This document shows, in pieces, positions 49,775 through 58,000 of a DNA stretch of 64,000 nucleotides (the stretch's first letter is position 1; every line of letters starts with the position of its first letter). The notes under the pieces are model-generated. The model was not told where the DNA came from, made no database searches, and saw only the letters and a list, made by a program, of their open reading frames with translations. This stretch comes from RUG11690 sp045616665 (lineage in GTDB: Bacteria > Bacteroidota > Bacteroidia > Bacteroidales > WCHB1-69): assembly GCA_045616665.1 (NCBI GenBank), contig JAZLHE010000095.1:1-64000 (forward strand), read 5' to 3'. The translations under genes and the position numbers were made by a program.

Positions 49775-51874
49775 TTATTGTCTTTTCTTCTTTTTTTCAA
49801 ACTTTTTTTCTGATTTTTTTTCTTTTTTGATTTGCTTGTCATAATTGGTAACGGCAACAGTGGCAGCCGAAGTGGCTGTCAAGAGCGGTTCTACCGACAA
49901 TTTCTGACCCACGGCGCGTTGCATCCACAAATCGGGTGCGAGCTTGCCCATTGCGTAGATGCGCTGAACTTCGTCACCGATGTTTTTGCCATCCAAATAG
50001 TTTTCCAGTTGGAAATCAATCAGATGGCCGATGGGATAAGCGGAAAGGTATAAGGGGTCAACAATCATGTGGGAATAGCAAGCTAAAATATCTTGGTCTT
50101 TAATCTTGAAAATAGGTTCGTAATAAGCATTCCAAACTTCCTTGGCAATTCCAACGACGGCATTTTTCAACTGTTCAGGCGTTGCCTTGGGGTGGGCATA
50201 CATCCACTGCCAGGTTTTAATGTCCACCAGGGAAACACCCATAATTTCGTAGCAGCCCCAGAAAATGTCAAGGGTGTTGAGATAGGTGTCAATGGTGTCT
50301 TTATTGGTTAGGCCCAGCAATTCCAAATCTCGGTTTTGGAAGGTAAATGCCAACGCTTCGGTGAAGGCAGTGTTGGGAACGCCTCGAAGGAAGTAGTTGT
50401 CAACGTCGTGTAAAGAAATGGTCTGCTCCACATTGTGACCGAATTCGTGAACGCCGATATTGTATCCTTTGTAGTCCATACCGTTTTCACCAATGCGGGT
50501 TCTCAACATCGAATTGTCGCCTTTCATCATAGATTCCCAAGCGTGTCCGGCTCCGACGGATGGATCTACGGATACGTGTTCACAGATGAATTTGGCTTTA
50601 TCGGCAGTGAAACCTAATTTTTTCAGAATATTTGGCAGATCTTTGGCAAAAGCCCCGGTGTTGGGATATTTTTTCATTGTGATGCTGTCCAACTTCTGCT
50701 GATCCATAGAACTACGGGCTTTGAAACCGTCATACCAGATGTCGAAAGCTTGTAGCTTTCTGCCTAACCTCTTGGAAATTAATTCCGCTACTTCTTTAAC
50801 CTGTGGAGAAGAAAGTAATTCTTGGAACAATCTTTCTGTTTGTTCAACGGAAATCTCATACTCGTCTTCAAATTTTCTGGTAATGAAGTTGTTGTTTTCG
50901 TAATATTCATCAGCGGCTTTTTCTGCCTTGAAATTCTTCAACAAATATTCGTAGCGTTTGTTGTTCTCGGATTTTCCCTTGATTTCCACACGCTGTACAA
51001 AGGTTTGGTTGGTGGAAGGATACCAAATGTATTCGTCTTTGTTGATGACGTCTTCGGCAATGCTTTGGTCGGTGATACGGGAAAGGATGTTGTAGATGAT
51101 GCTTTGTTTTTCGGCACCGTTCACGGGGTCGCTGTAGCAGGCTTTGATTTCATCGCGCAAGCCCCAGTGGGTGATGAGTTTGGTGTCGGCACCCCAGTAC
51201 CTGATGTTTTTGTCGCTCCAAACCATACCCATATAAATATTGTAGTTGGCAATGTAGTTTTCCGCGGCGGCTGTGGCAGCGTTGATTTGCTGTTCTACAG
51301 AGGCGGGAACGCGATTGGTGAATACGTCTCCCAAACGTACATATCCCCATTCCCTAACAGACCAGTTTTCTCCATTGTTTTGCTTTTCTCGTAAGGTGAA
51401 ATGCGGAAAATTCAAAATGACGATGAAAGCCAATTTGTTGTTGAACATATCTTCGTTAAAATGGGCCAAGCCGTTGTAGGCACCGAAAATTTCATCTACG
51501 GGAAGACTTTCATATCCCGTGACGTGTGATGGACGAAGCAGTTCGATGGTGACACGGTTGTTGTGTCCGTAAATGGTTTCGAAATTGTCGCAAATTCTGC
51601 TGAATAATTGTTCCTTTTCTTCCAAATTTAGACAGTAGTTGCGTGTGCAAAAACTGATGAATTCGTCTTGGGTACCATCGTTGACGGTCCAAAACGCGGC
51701 GGCCTGGTTGATGCCTCTTTCGACGATTTTTTCAGATATCTTACACCCTTTCTGCATAATGGCGGACTTGGCTTTCACACAGGTGTTTTCTGTTATGTAT
51801 TTGCTTGAGGGATTGGCAGTTGCAAGCGTTGTCAATGCTAAAAGAATCATAAGTGCGGTAAAGATTTTTTTCAT
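49775..51874 (-). CDS. Exported zinc-metallopeptidase-like protein (gluzincin type, unassigned family)
   Basis: 699 residues. Signal peptide MKKIFTALMILLALTTLATA. A large helical protein with HEFGH at 476-480 (GVHEFGHNVEQ), a fitting HExxH zinc site, and Glu506 in NTAFTEALAF as the likely third ligand (gluzincin spacing). It resembles M3/M49-like peptidases in layout, but DPP III has HExxGH and this has HExxH, so no family is named. The C-terminus is strongly basic (KKEKKSEKKFEKKKKRQ). Probably periplasmic; substrate unknown. Solo gene behind its own promoter. Confidence 0.75.
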   Translation of the reverse strand: MKKIFTALMILLALTTLATANPSSKYITENTCVKAKSAIMQKGCKISEKIVERGINQAAAFWTVNDGTQDEFISFCTRNYCLNLEEKEQLFSRICDNFETIYGHNNRVTIELLRPSHVTGYESLPVDEIFGAYNGLAHFNEDMFNNKLAFIVILNFPHFTLREKQNNGENWSVREWGYVRLGDVFTNRVPASVEQQINAATAAAENYIANYNIYMGMVWSDKNIRYWGADTKLITHWGLRDEIKACYSDPVNGAEKQSIIYNILSRITDQSIAEDVINKDEYIWYPSTNQTFVQRVEIKGKSENNKRYEYLLKNFKAEKAADEYYENNNFITRKFEDEYEISVEQTERLFQELLSSPQVKEVAELISKRLGRKLQAFDIWYDGFKARSSMDQQKLDSITMKKYPNTGAFAKDLPNILKKLGFTADKAKFICEHVSVDPSVGAGHAWESMMKGDNSMLRTRIGENGMDYKGYNIGVHEFGHNVEQTISLHDVDNYFLRGVPNTAFTEALAFTFQNRDLELLGLTNKDTIDTYLNTLDIFWGCYEIMGVSLVDIKTWQWMYAHPKATPEQLKNAVVGIAKEVWNAYYEPIFKIKDQDILACYSHMIVDPLYLSAYPIGHLIDFQLENYLDGKNIGDEVQRIYAMGKLAPDLWMQRAVGQKLSVEPLLTATSAATVAVTNYDKQIKKEKKSEKKFEKKKKRQ

Positions 51875-51934
51875 AAAATTAATAGGATAAAATATGTTTT
51901 GATATTGATGTTTTTTTGTCTAAAAATAAAGTGG

Positions 51935-51942
51935 CAAAATTA
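51935..51942 (-). promoter_or_regulatory. -7 box TAATTTTG of the peptidase gene
   Basis: Minus-strand match about 60 bases before the ATG at 51874. Confidence 0.5.
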
Positions 51943-51968
51943 GGGAAAAAAAACTTATAAAAAAAGTG

Positions 51969-51997
51969 TTTGCATAATAAAAAAAATTGTATTTTTG
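51969..51997 (+). promoter_or_regulatory. Full -33/-7 promoter of tRNA-Pro
   Basis: TTTG at 51969-51972 and TATTTTTG at 51990-51997, 17 bases apart. The cleanest two-element Bacteroidota promoter in the window, ending 25 bases before the mature tRNA. Confidence 0.8.
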
Positions 51998-52022
51998 CAG
52001 TCCCATTTCAAACAATGGGTAT

Positions 52023-52096
52023 CGGGGTGTGGCGCAGTTGGCTAGCGCACTTGCATGGGGTGCAAGGGGTCGAAAGTTCGAGTCTTTTCACCCCGA
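52023..52096 (+). tRNA. tRNA-Pro (anticodon GGG)
   Basis: 74 nt. Acceptor stem CGGGGTG pairs with CACCCCG; D arm GCGC-AGTTGGCTA-GCGC; anticodon stem CTTGC/GCAAG with loop ATGGGGT giving anticodon GGG at 34-36 and G37, as expected for proline; variable loop GGGTC; T arm GAAAG-TTCGAGT-CTTTT; discriminator A. CCA is not encoded (ACA follows). Confidence 0.95.
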
Positions 52097-52104
52097 CAAA
52101 ATGA

Positions 52105-52135
52105 AAAGGAGGAGCTTAAAGTTCCTCTTTTTTTT
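52105..52135 (+). terminator. Terminator of tRNA-Pro
   Basis: GAGGAGC-TTAAA-GTTCCTC (one G-U pair) followed by eight Ts, 13 bases after the tRNA. Confidence 0.85.
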
Positions 52136-52176
52136 ATGCCTTGTGTTTTCGAATCATAACGTTGTGCGGAATTCTT

Positions 52177-54519
52177 TCAAAATCCCCTGTTACTTCTCGG
52201 TGCATTGGAGATAACCGCGCTCCGTGGGCGAATATTGGTTGTGCTTCCTTTGCTGGTTGAACTTTTGCTGTTGCTGGTTTTGGTCGTTGTCGTGTGACTG
52301 GGAACGCTTTTGCCACTCGGCGCTGCTCCGTGGCTTTTGCCGGGTGTGGAGTGGCTGCTGCTGGGACTGCTTGCTGCCTTTGGCTGCGATGCGACGGGCT
52401 GGGTGTCGGCAATGTCCGGTTTAGACTGGACGGGCTTCTCGTAATCGCTTGGCGTGTAATTTCCCTTGCTGTGTTTATAGTTGGTCATCGAATGAACACG
52501 ACTGATCTTGGACGACAAGTTGTGTCCTCCGGTCGTAATCATATCATTGAAAGTGATGATAAGCGAAGACGTTTTGGTATATTTTCCCGAATTTTTGGAC
52601 AGATTCCCGGCAAAAAAGTTCTTTACATCATTCAAATCCACACCAATCAAGTCCAGGTTGTTTTTCCCGATGGCGCGAACCACTTCATTGATTTTACGGG
52701 CACGTAAAAGCGTGTTGTATTTTTCGCGGCTGTTCACGGTGATGCCTCTGGGATAGGACAAAAATTTGGCTAATTGCCTGTATTGGTCTTCGCTGAGACT
52801 GTTGAGCATATTTTTTATCTCAATGATGTCGTTGGTTAAACCGGATTTGGTGTTTCGATGAACATCTTTATAAATATAATCAATATTGTCAGGAGTGTAG
52901 GTTACGTTGTAATTTTGCTCGTTGTCTCGCAGTTGCTTATCCACTTGGTCTTTCTGATAAATGGCAAAAATACGTTTGGATAAGGTGTCGGCCAATTGTG
53001 AAATTTGCTCGTTACTGAGTTTTTGTATGATTGTAAGTAGTTGAACGGTAGGTTTATACAATAAAAACGGTTTGTTCTTTGGAAAAGAAGGGTAGGTGTC
53101 GCCCGAGTAACTGATATGATTGTCGATGAAAAGTTGATAGAGGGCGGTATATTGCACCACGCGTGCCAAATCCGTGTTGGATAAGGTGGCAAAGTAATGG
53201 TAAGCCTGGTTTTCGTACCGGTAGCCAATGGATTCGCTGCGCTCTTGTGAATTGAAATAACTGACCGGCAGCGATCCGGTTCTATTTAAAGTATAAATGG
53301 TATAGCCGTCCTGGTCGATGGCATACATCGCATCCGCCGTATTCCAGTTATAGACGAGTTCGTTGAGCCCTAATTTTCGGAAAAGCGGCTTGTCGAAAGG
53401 ATAATAGCCGGGACTTGGATATCGATAATAACTTTCCTGAATGGTTCCGTGTTCCGACCAGTCTTTGAGCAAGATATCCGTAATGGTCATTAAATCGCCG
53501 AATTCCGTATTCTCCAATTCTTTACTCAAATAGGTCGGACACCAGTCTTTCCCGTTTTTCATTTTTCCGGCCATCAGGTCGTTGATGTCCAAACTCTGCG
53601 ACAACTCTTTTTCGGTGGTGGATGCAAGCAGGAGAATGCTTTCTATTTGCAAGGGCGGCAACTCATATAAAGGGGATTGTCTTTCCCTCCCAATGATGAC
53701 CAAGGTGCTGTCGTCGGCTAAGGCTCCTAAAATCAGGTCCGCGTCCAGGGTAAATTGTCGAATAAATTTTTTCTGAAGGGCAATGTCTTTGTTCTTGGCG
53801 ATGGCCCACGCCACAAATCCGGGTTGCTGACTGAAAAAGACGCCTCTTGTTTTTTTCTGAAACATATCAGAAATGGACAGAATGGTATTGGTGTCCTTCA
53901 GGGTCATAAATCCTTCGTTTTCTTCCATAAACCAAGTGTTGAACTCGTTGAGTGTGATTTGGTAGTCGATGTTTTCCTGGGCGAAGTATTGGCGTTTGTG
54001 CGTGACGGGAAGTTCGGTAACGGCGGGTTTGTAATCCGTGAAAAATAGGATTTTGTTGAGTCGCTTAATCAGATTTTCGCAGTTTTCTTGGGTGGCGTTA
54101 CCTAACGAAATCAGCACATCGGTGACGTAGCCGTCGTAGCCGATAGGGTGTTTGCGAATTTCCACTTTGTGCTTGAATTGCTTGAAAATAACTGGAATGG
54201 AGTCCAATTCAAAGTGTGGAGGCAGTTCGCTAAGCATAATTAAACGACTGCTGTCGGCAAAATCGGCCAAGCCAATGGTTTGATAATGAAAACGATATTG
54301 CTTCCTGAAGTCTTGGTAGATGTCCTCTTTTTGGCGGCTGACTTCACAACTGTCCAAATTGACATTTTGATCTGGAATGTACTCGTAAACGAAAATCTTG
54401 GCAGTTTCCCGCTTCACATTTTCTATGATTTTTCTATTACTCAAGGCGAAAATGCTGCCAATGGCAATCAATCCCGCAACGATAATCCAGATAATGGCAG
54501 ACTTTTTGAGTGTTTTCAT
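52177..54519 (-). CDS. Large membrane-anchored protein of unknown function
   Basis: 780 residues. One N-terminal membrane helix (about 7-26, AIIWIIVAGLIAIGSIFALS), then a long mixed alpha/beta extracytoplasmic part with no motif I recognise; Trp/Tyr-rich stretches such as ESYYRYPSPGYYPFDKPLF occur in the middle. The final 95 residues are a low-complexity tail rich in Ser, Thr, Pro, Lys (repeats like SSPSSSHSTPGKS and TSNSKSSTSKGST), ending in RSAVISNAPRSNRGF. Such tails often span or attach to the cell wall. It diverges from the DUF6427-like gene. I do not name a family. Confidence 0.75.
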   Translation of the reverse strand: MKTLKKSAIIWIIVAGLIAIGSIFALSNRKIIENVKRETAKIFVYEYIPDQNVNLDSCEVSRQKEDIYQDFRKQYRFHYQTIGLADFADSSRLIMLSELPPHFELDSIPVIFKQFKHKVEIRKHPIGYDGYVTDVLISLGNATQENCENLIKRLNKILFFTDYKPAVTELPVTHKRQYFAQENIDYQITLNEFNTWFMEENEGFMTLKDTNTILSISDMFQKKTRGVFFSQQPGFVAWAIAKNKDIALQKKFIRQFTLDADLILGALADDSTLVIIGRERQSPLYELPPLQIESILLLASTTEKELSQSLDINDLMAGKMKNGKDWCPTYLSKELENTEFGDLMTITDILLKDWSEHGTIQESYYRYPSPGYYPFDKPLFRKLGLNELVYNWNTADAMYAIDQDGYTIYTLNRTGSLPVSYFNSQERSESIGYRYENQAYHYFATLSNTDLARVVQYTALYQLFIDNHISYSGDTYPSFPKNKPFLLYKPTVQLLTIIQKLSNEQISQLADTLSKRIFAIYQKDQVDKQLRDNEQNYNVTYTPDNIDYIYKDVHRNTKSGLTNDIIEIKNMLNSLSEDQYRQLAKFLSYPRGITVNSREKYNTLLRARKINEVVRAIGKNNLDLIGVDLNDVKNFFAGNLSKNSGKYTKTSSLIITFNDMITTGGHNLSSKISRVHSMTNYKHSKGNYTPSDYEKPVQSKPDIADTQPVASQPKAASSPSSSHSTPGKSHGAAPSGKSVPSHTTTTKTSNSKSSTSKGSTTNIRPRSAVISNAPRSNRGF

Positions 54520-54592
54520 ATTTGTTGATGATTCAAAATAATGTCATTCGGCTTGAATTTGTGATTTTCCGGAGACGAATGAGAATGTGTTG

Positions 54593-54621
54593 CAAATGTA
54601 CTAAAATTATTCGTATTTTTG
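54593..54621. promoter_or_regulatory. Divergent, closely spaced -7 boxes
   Basis: Minus-strand TACATTTG at 54593-54600 (for the 780-residue gene) and plus-strand TATTTTTG at 54614-54621 (for the DUF6427-like gene) lie 13 bases apart, so the two promoters overlap. Confidence 0.65.
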
Positions 54622-54635
54622 CCAAAATTTTAAGG

Positions 54636-55592
54636 ATGTTTAAATTTATTCAATCCAAGTTGTTTTTGCAAATTGTGATATTGCTGACTTTGGCAGCGTT
54701 GGCGGTATATCAATTGGTGACTTCCACTCGGTTTTTGTCACCGGCTGATTCACATTTTTTGTGGAATATATTGCTCCCGCTGCAAAATCATTATGTTGCG
54801 ATGGGAATAGTGGTGGGGATTGGATTGCTCTTGCAGATGACACTCGCTGATTTGTATTTCTTTAGGGGCGGTTTCGGTGAAACGCATCATTTGATGGGGT
54901 TTGTGTTTTTCCTGCTTATATCGGTTTGTGGTTCCTTTACGGCAGATTTTTCGCCAATTTGGATGACGAATCTCATATTGACAGTTCTTATTTCCATTAA
55001 TTTTGATTACGACAGCGGAAATGTGAAAAATAAGGACTTGTTTTCGGGAATCTTAATCGGAATCGGGTCGTTTTATTATCTTCCGATGGTTTTCTTGTCG
55101 ATTTTCGTCATTTTTTCATTGATAGTCAACAAATACAGTAAGTATAAAGATATTATAGCTTTCTTTATTGGATTTTTGCTGGTGTATCTGTATGCTGTTT
55201 GCTATTATTTTTTGACGGACCAGTGGTCTGTCTTGTGTAATCTGGTGGTTGGAAAAGGTTTCTATGACACTTTTGCAAGTACACCGGTCTTTACCTGGCG
55301 GGAAATTGTTCTCTTGGCAGCTACCGTCGTGTCGTTGCTATACACACTTTTTGTTGTCAAGTCGTATTACGACAACAAGCAGATTCTGCTTAGAAAAAGA
55401 CTGCTTACAATTCATTTGATGTTGCTCTCGATGCTTCTGATTATGATTTTTTCGCCCTTTGACATTCATCATTCTATGGGCTTTCTGCTGGTACCAATGA
55501 CTTTACATTTTACAATGCTTTCCCAATTGAAAAGTCATCGCCTTGTTAATGATTTTATGATACTTGTTTTTTTGATTGCCCTATGTCTTTAA
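54636..55592 (+). CDS. DUF6427-like multi-pass membrane protein
   Basis: 318 residues from ATG 54636 (MFKFIQSKLFLQIVILLTLAAL). About eight to ten hydrophobic helices, with the conserved-looking patch LISINFDYDSGNVKNKDLFSGILIGIGSFYYLP. This matches, in length and layout, a Bacteroidota membrane family of unknown function often found near basic cell-biology genes. A longer frame from 54510 starts before the predicted promoter and is rejected. Overlaps rnhB by 10 bases. Confidence 0.75.
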   Translation: MFKFIQSKLFLQIVILLTLAALAVYQLVTSTRFLSPADSHFLWNILLPLQNHYVAMGIVVGIGLLLQMTLADLYFFRGGFGETHHLMGFVFFLLISVCGSFTADFSPIWMTNLILTVLISINFDYDSGNVKNKDLFSGILIGIGSFYYLPMVFLSIFVIFSLIVNKYSKYKDIIAFFIGFLLVYLYAVCYYFLTDQWSVLCNLVVGKGFYDTFASTPVFTWREIVLLAATVVSLLYTLFVVKSYYDNKQILLRKRLLTIHLMLLSMLLIMIFSPFDIHHSMGFLLVPMTLHFTMLSQLKSHRLVNDFMILVFLIALCL

Positions 55593-56185
55593 AAAGTCAT
55601 TTTTCTGAAATCGAGATGCTTGAGTGCGGTTGCGACGAAGTGGGACGCGGTTGCATTGCCGGTCCAGTATTTGCGGCGGCGGTCATCTTGCCTTTTGATT
55701 ATCAGAATGAGGAAATAAACGATTCGAAGCAATTGACTGCGGCCAAAAGACAAAATTTGAGAACCATTATCGAACGCGATGCGTTGGCTTGGGCGGTAGG
55801 GCAGGTGTCTGAAAAGGAAATTGACGAAATCAATATTCTGAAGGCTTCATTTTTGGCAATGACGCGTGCGGTTCAACAACTGTCTATCAAGCCGCAACTG
55901 CTGCTGATTGACGGGAATCGTTTCATTAATCAAACCGATATTCCCTATCAGACCGTGGTGAAAGGCGATGCCACGTATTTGTCCATTGCGGCGGCATCCA
56001 TTTTAGCCAAATGTTACCGTGATGAATTAATGGTGCGTTTACATAACGAATATCCGCAATACGGCTGGAATGACAACAAAGGTTACCCTACGCCAAGCCA
56101 TCAGGATGCGGTTTTTAAATATGGACTTTCGCCCTATCATCGAAGAAGTTTTCAGTTGAAAAGGCAGTTGCGCTTGGAATTTTAA
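55583..56185 (+). CDS. rnhB: Ribonuclease HII
   Basis: 200 residues. Removes ribonucleotides from DNA and RNA in RNA:DNA hybrids. The acidic active site is visible: GCDEVGRGCIAGPV (Asp-Glu pair), DSKQLTAAKR, LLIDGN (third Asp) and VKGDATYLSIAAASILAKCYRDE (fourth Asp). C-terminal GYPTPSHQDAVFKYGLSPYHRRSF is typical. Length normal. Starts within the end of the upstream gene, so translation is coupled. Confidence 0.96.
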   Translation: MSLKSHFSEIEMLECGCDEVGRGCIAGPVFAAAVILPFDYQNEEINDSKQLTAAKRQNLRTIIERDALAWAVGQVSEKEIDEINILKASFLAMTRAVQQLSIKPQLLLIDGNRFINQTDIPYQTVVKGDATYLSIAAASILAKCYRDELMVRLHNEYPQYGWNDNKGYPTPSHQDAVFKYGLSPYHRRSFQLKRQLRLEF

Positions 56186-56188
56186 TCT

Positions 56189-56785
56189 CTATTTTTCCTG
56201 CTGATGTTCTATCCGTGCATAGATTTCCTCATCATCCTGGCCTAAAACGCGCAAGTAGGTGCGGATGTTTTCACAAATGCTGTCATTGGGAAATTTGTGA
56301 AGAAAATCACGATATTCGTATTCGGCATCTAAATATTTGTGTAAAATATCGTCATAGATGAAGGCGCGATTCAAATAGCAGTATTTCAACCCTTCGTAAT
56401 CCGGATAGGTGTTTTGAATTCTATTAAAAATATTGATGCCCGTTTGCGCATAATGATCTTTGGCGTCATCGTCAGGAATTTCCAATGTGCTTGCTTTTTT
56501 AGCCAAAATCATACTGCCAATACCCGCTTTGTAAAGCATTTCCGGCACAATTTCATTTTCCGGATAAACTTTGGAAAAAACTATGGCTTTTTCAATGAAA
56601 TTGGAGAAAAGTTCATCGCTGATAATGTTTTGGCGATATAAGGAGTCGGCTTTGTTGTAGGTTTGTAGCAATTCGCTTTGGGCCTCCCCCTCATTTTTGA
56701 TGATTTCGGAAGTCCCGGGTTGTTGAGATTTGTTACAAGCCATCAACAACAAAGCCAGGCAAAGAAAGCAAAGCAGTTTGCGCAT
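56189..56785 (-). CDS. Lipoprotein with TPR-like helices
   Basis: 198 residues. Lipobox in MRKLLCFLCLALLLMAC (Cys17). Two to three helical pairs of TPR type (AGIGSMILAKKAS, YAQTGINIFNRIQNTYPDYEGLKYCYLNRAFIYDDILHKYLDAEYEYRDFLHKFPND) resemble BamD/YfgC-like or tol-pal associated lipoproteins, but it is shorter than BamD (about 245). Function unknown. Third gene after ruvX and def, 2 bases after def, convergent with rnhB (3-base gap). Confidence 0.75.
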   Translation of the reverse strand: MRKLLCFLCLALLLMACNKSQQPGTSEIIKNEGEAQSELLQTYNKADSLYRQNIISDELFSNFIEKAIVFSKVYPENEIVPEMLYKAGIGSMILAKKASTLEIPDDDAKDHYAQTGINIFNRIQNTYPDYEGLKYCYLNRAFIYDDILHKYLDAEYEYRDFLHKFPNDSICENIRTYLRVLGQDDEEIYARIEHQQEK

Positions 56786-56787
56786 AT

Positions 56788-57336
56788 TTATTTGTTTTTG
56801 GTTTTATAATTCGGTTTCAATTTGCCGGAAGCGATGTCGCTGAATTTGCGTTTGAGCACCATTTTCTTGAGTTGGGAGAGGTGGTCGGTAAAGACAACTC
56901 CTTGAAGATGATCATATTCGTGTTGAATGATACGGGCGACATATCCTTTGAAATGTTCTTTGCGTCTTTGCCCTTTTTCGTCTGTGTATTCGATGTCGAT
57001 TTCCGATTTGCGGGTCACGTCTTCGTGAATGTCTGGCAAACTCAAGCAACCTTCGTTGAAGGTAAAATCATCGCCCGATTCATTGGTAATCAATGGGTTG
57101 ATAAAAGCACCCTTGTAAATTTCCGCTTCCGGATCCGATTCCTTGAAAGGCTCGGAGTCAATGACGAAAATGGAAATGGACTGTCCGATTTGCGGACCTG
57201 CCAAACCAACGCCTTGAGAGTGATACATTGTTTCAAACATATCGGCGATTAGTTGTGAATGATCCTGTTTTTCGTCCATTAAAGCGGCTTTTTTTCTCAA
57301 AACGGGATGTCCGTAAACATAAATTGGCAGTATCAT
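56788..57336 (-). CDS. def: Peptide deformylase
   Basis: 182 residues. Removes the formyl group from new N-terminal methionines. All three motifs: GVGLAGPQIG (1), EGCLSLP (2, metal Cys) and QHEYDHLQG (3, HExxH). Metal enzyme in the cytoplasm. The N-terminal ILPIYVYGHPVLRKKA is normal. Lies 12 bases after ruvX, the common Bacteroidota ruvX-def order. Confidence 0.97.
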   Translation of the reverse strand: MILPIYVYGHPVLRKKAALMDEKQDHSQLIADMFETMYHSQGVGLAGPQIGQSISIFVIDSEPFKESDPEAEIYKGAFINPLITNESGDDFTFNEGCLSLPDIHEDVTRKSEIDIEYTDEKGQRRKEHFKGYVARIIQHEYDHLQGVVFTDHLSQLKKMVLKRKFSDIASGKLKPNYKTKNK

Positions 57337-57348
57337 AGTTTGTAAGTG

Positions 57349-57801
57349 CTAAATCGTTGTTTTATTTATATTTTCTCTTTCGTTTTCAATGTCTTTTTGC
57401 ATCAGATAGGATTGCAGGATGATGGTCGCGCTGATTTTGTCAACCAATTCCTTGTTTTGTCTTGCCTTTTTCTTCAATCCGGCGTCAATCATCGTCTGAA
57501 AAGCCATCTTGGATGTAAAACGTTCGTCCATTCGTACCACGGGAATCTCTGGAATTTCTTTTCTGACCCGATTGACAAATGGCTCGATAAAGCGAGCCGA
57601 ATCGGAATTGCTGTTGTCCATCTTGTGCGGTTCCCCAATCACAATCCGTTCTACATTCTCCTTGCTGATATACTCTTTTAAAAAATCAAAAGCCTTTGAT
57701 ACGTGGATGGTGTCAAGCCCGTTGGCACATATCTGCAACTCGTCCGTGACGGCAAAACCTACCTTTTTTTGCCCATAATCAATGGCTAATATTCTTCCCA
57801 A
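57349..57801 (-). CDS. ruvX: Putative Holliday-junction resolvase / pre-16S rRNA nuclease YqgF
   Basis: 150 residues from a TTG at 57799-57801 (reads LGRILAIDYGQKKVGFAVTD). RNase-H-like fold with the acidic ILAIDYG start, VIGEPHKMD, VRMDERFTS and the final VDKISATIILQSYL. E. coli YqgF trims the 5' end of 16S rRNA. No ATG exists between the promoter and this conserved start; a longer ATG frame to 57897 encodes non-conserved residues and would lie upstream of the promoter. Hence TTG. Confidence 0.88.
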   Translation of the reverse strand: MGRILAIDYGQKKVGFAVTDELQICANGLDTIHVSKAFDFLKEYISKENVERIVIGEPHKMDNSNSDSARFIEPFVNRVRKEIPEIPVVRMDERFTSKMAFQTMIDAGLKKKARQNKELVDKISATIILQSYLMQKDIENERENINKTTI

Positions 57802-57817
57802 GACTATAATATTTTTG

Positions 57818-57825
57818 CAAAAATA
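57818..57825 (-). promoter_or_regulatory. -7 box TATTTTTG of ruvX-def operon
   Basis: Perfect minus-strand match 16 bases upstream of the TTG start; decides the start codon. Confidence 0.75.
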
Positions 57826-57974
57826 AAACTTTATGATAGAAATCTGCAGTGGAAAAGATAGATAATTATTAAAAAAGGTTAATATCAACAATGTCAAAAT
57901 GGATATTGAATATTGAACAAATGGCGGTTAGTTCTTTTTCGGTTATTTTTGTGACAAGCAAAATAAAAAAAATA

Positions 57975-57982
57975 TATATTTG
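57975..57982 (+). promoter_or_regulatory. -7 box TATATTTG of the S46 peptidase gene
   Basis: Matches TAnnTTTG 18 bases before ATG 58001 and excludes the TTG start at 57980. Confidence 0.7.
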
Positions 57983-58000
57983 CATATTAAAACATTTAAG

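Noticed and set aside
52023..52096. tRNA-Pro as attachment site of the integrative element
   Set aside because: The integrase is 9 kb away with housekeeping genes between; no repeat of the tRNA end is seen near the integrase.
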